From Pelomonas sp. KK5 (GTDB taxonomy: Bacteria; Pseudomonadota; Gammaproteobacteria; Burkholderiales; Burkholderiaceae_C): a DNA stretch of 33,007 nucleotides. The stretch is from assembly GCF_001984095.1 (NCBI RefSeq), contig NZ_LYVQ01000053.1:1-33007 (forward strand), written 5' to 3'. Both the position numbers and the translations under genes were made by a program. Of this stretch, positions 32,546 through 33,007 are shown in pieces. The notes beneath the pieces are model-generated. The model saw nothing but the letters and a program-made list of their open reading frames with translations, was not told where the DNA came from and searched no databases. Within the stretch, counting starts at the first letter, position 1; the number at the start of each line of letters is the position of its first letter.

Positions 32546-33007
32546 CTGCCGGCCCGGCGGACGGCCCCAGCGTCGCCGGTCCCGCAGTAGCAGCAGCCCC
32601 GCCGGGCGTGACGACCGAACTCGCCGCCTTGCTGGACGGCCTGCTGGAGGCCGTCTGGCTGATCGACGGACGCAGCCGCTGCATCGTCGCCGCCAACGCG
32701 GCGGCTGGCCGGTTGCTGGGCGCCGAGCCCGCAGGCTGGCAGGGCGCGGGCGTCGAGAGCCTGCTGCAGTCGCCCGAGGACGCGCTGTTCTGGCTCGAGG
32801 CGGCCACCAACACCCGGGCCAGCCTCGACTCCGACACCCTGCTGGCGCGGGCCGACGGCATCGTCCTGTCGGTGCGCCGGCGCATCGCCTTCGTCGAGCA
32901 CGGCGCCGCGGCCGGCCACTGGCTGCTGGCGATACGCGACCAGACCCGCCAGCGCGCGCTGGAGCAGGCCCGCGCTGCGATGGCCCTCGAGCTGCAGGCC
33001 GCGCGGC
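32542..33007 (+). CDS. PAS-domain sensor protein (partial, 3' end outside window)
   Basis: A GTG start overlapping the HD-GYP stop (GTGA, 32542-32545) opens a frame that runs to the window end (155 codons). The first 25 residues are Ala/Pro-rich, then a PAS domain follows: LLDGLLEAVWLIDGRSRCIVAANAAAGRLLG, GVESLLQSPEDALFWLEAA, VRRRIAFVEHGAAAGHWLLAIRDQTRQRALEQ. It ends in a helix that would lead into an output domain (kinase, GGDEF or other). The output module is not visible. Translational coupling with the HD-GYP gene suggests a shared signalling pathway. Confidence 0.8.
   Translation, partial: MTAGPADGPSVAGPAVAAAPPGVTTELAALLDGLLEAVWLIDGRSRCIVAANAAAGRLLGAEPAGWQGAGVESLLQSPEDALFWLEAATNTRASLDSDTLLARADGIVLSVRRRIAFVEHGAAAGHWLLAIRDQTRQRALEQARAAMALELQAAR

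Overview
The window is GC-rich chromosomal DNA with dense, often overlapping genes. It looks like a betaproteobacterium of the order Burkholderiales, probably in the Rubrivivax/Roseateles/Mitsuaria neighbourhood. This placement is inferred from gene content: an HU protein with a Lys/Ala tail, a CysB plus sulfate ABC transporter locus, a DUF3391 HD-GYP protein, and a lysine dehydrogenase/AASA dehydrogenase/DUF1338 operon. No species assignment is claimed. I saw no insertion sequence, prophage, CRISPR array or rRNA. One tRNA, Leu(CAG), is present.

Layout. (1) 1-7973: a leftward operon of FadR-type regulator, FAD-linked 2-hydroxyacid dehydrogenase, TonB-dependent receptor, MetX-like hydrolase, membrane-anchored alpha/beta hydrolase and enterochelin-esterase-like hydrolase (cut by the left edge). 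A sixth-class partner, a divergent cytosolic alpha/beta hydrolase, is a paralogue of the anchored one. The shared control region carries two copies of an operator-like inverted repeat. (2) 7970-11598: a chemotaxis receptor, glyoxalase I, a PanE-type reductase, and a 45-residue membrane protein behind a near-consensus sigma-54 promoter. (3) 11599-17258: an Lrp/AsnC regulator divergent from a four-gene operon that fits L-lysine degradation to 2-oxoglutarate, with only the 2-aminoadipate aminotransferase missing. (4) 17210-18010: tRNA-Leu with its own promoter and terminator, then HU. (5) 18014-21348: a coupled LpxL-like acyltransferase and LpxO-like hydroxylase (lipid A tailoring), an ABM-domain protein and a lipoprotein hydrolase. 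(6) 21450-26743: a DUF4337 protein, CysB, and the convergent sulfate operon sbp-cysT-cysW-cysA. (7) 26865-30852: an enoyl-CoA hydratase and 3-hydroxyacyl-CoA dehydrogenase pair, a hydrolase lipoprotein and an IclR regulator. (8) 31244-33007: an HD-GYP phosphodiesterase coupled to a PAS-domain protein that runs off the right edge.

The strongest candidate for an undescribed system is region 1. A nutrient-type outer-membrane receptor is encoded with four hydrolases predicted to act in different compartments, an oxidase for a D-2-hydroxy acid, and a regulator of the family that senses such acids. I read it as uptake and stepwise cleavage of an ester or lactone whose product is a 2-hydroxy acid. 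The substrate is unknown. The lysine operon and the sigma-54-driven small protein are the next most interesting items.
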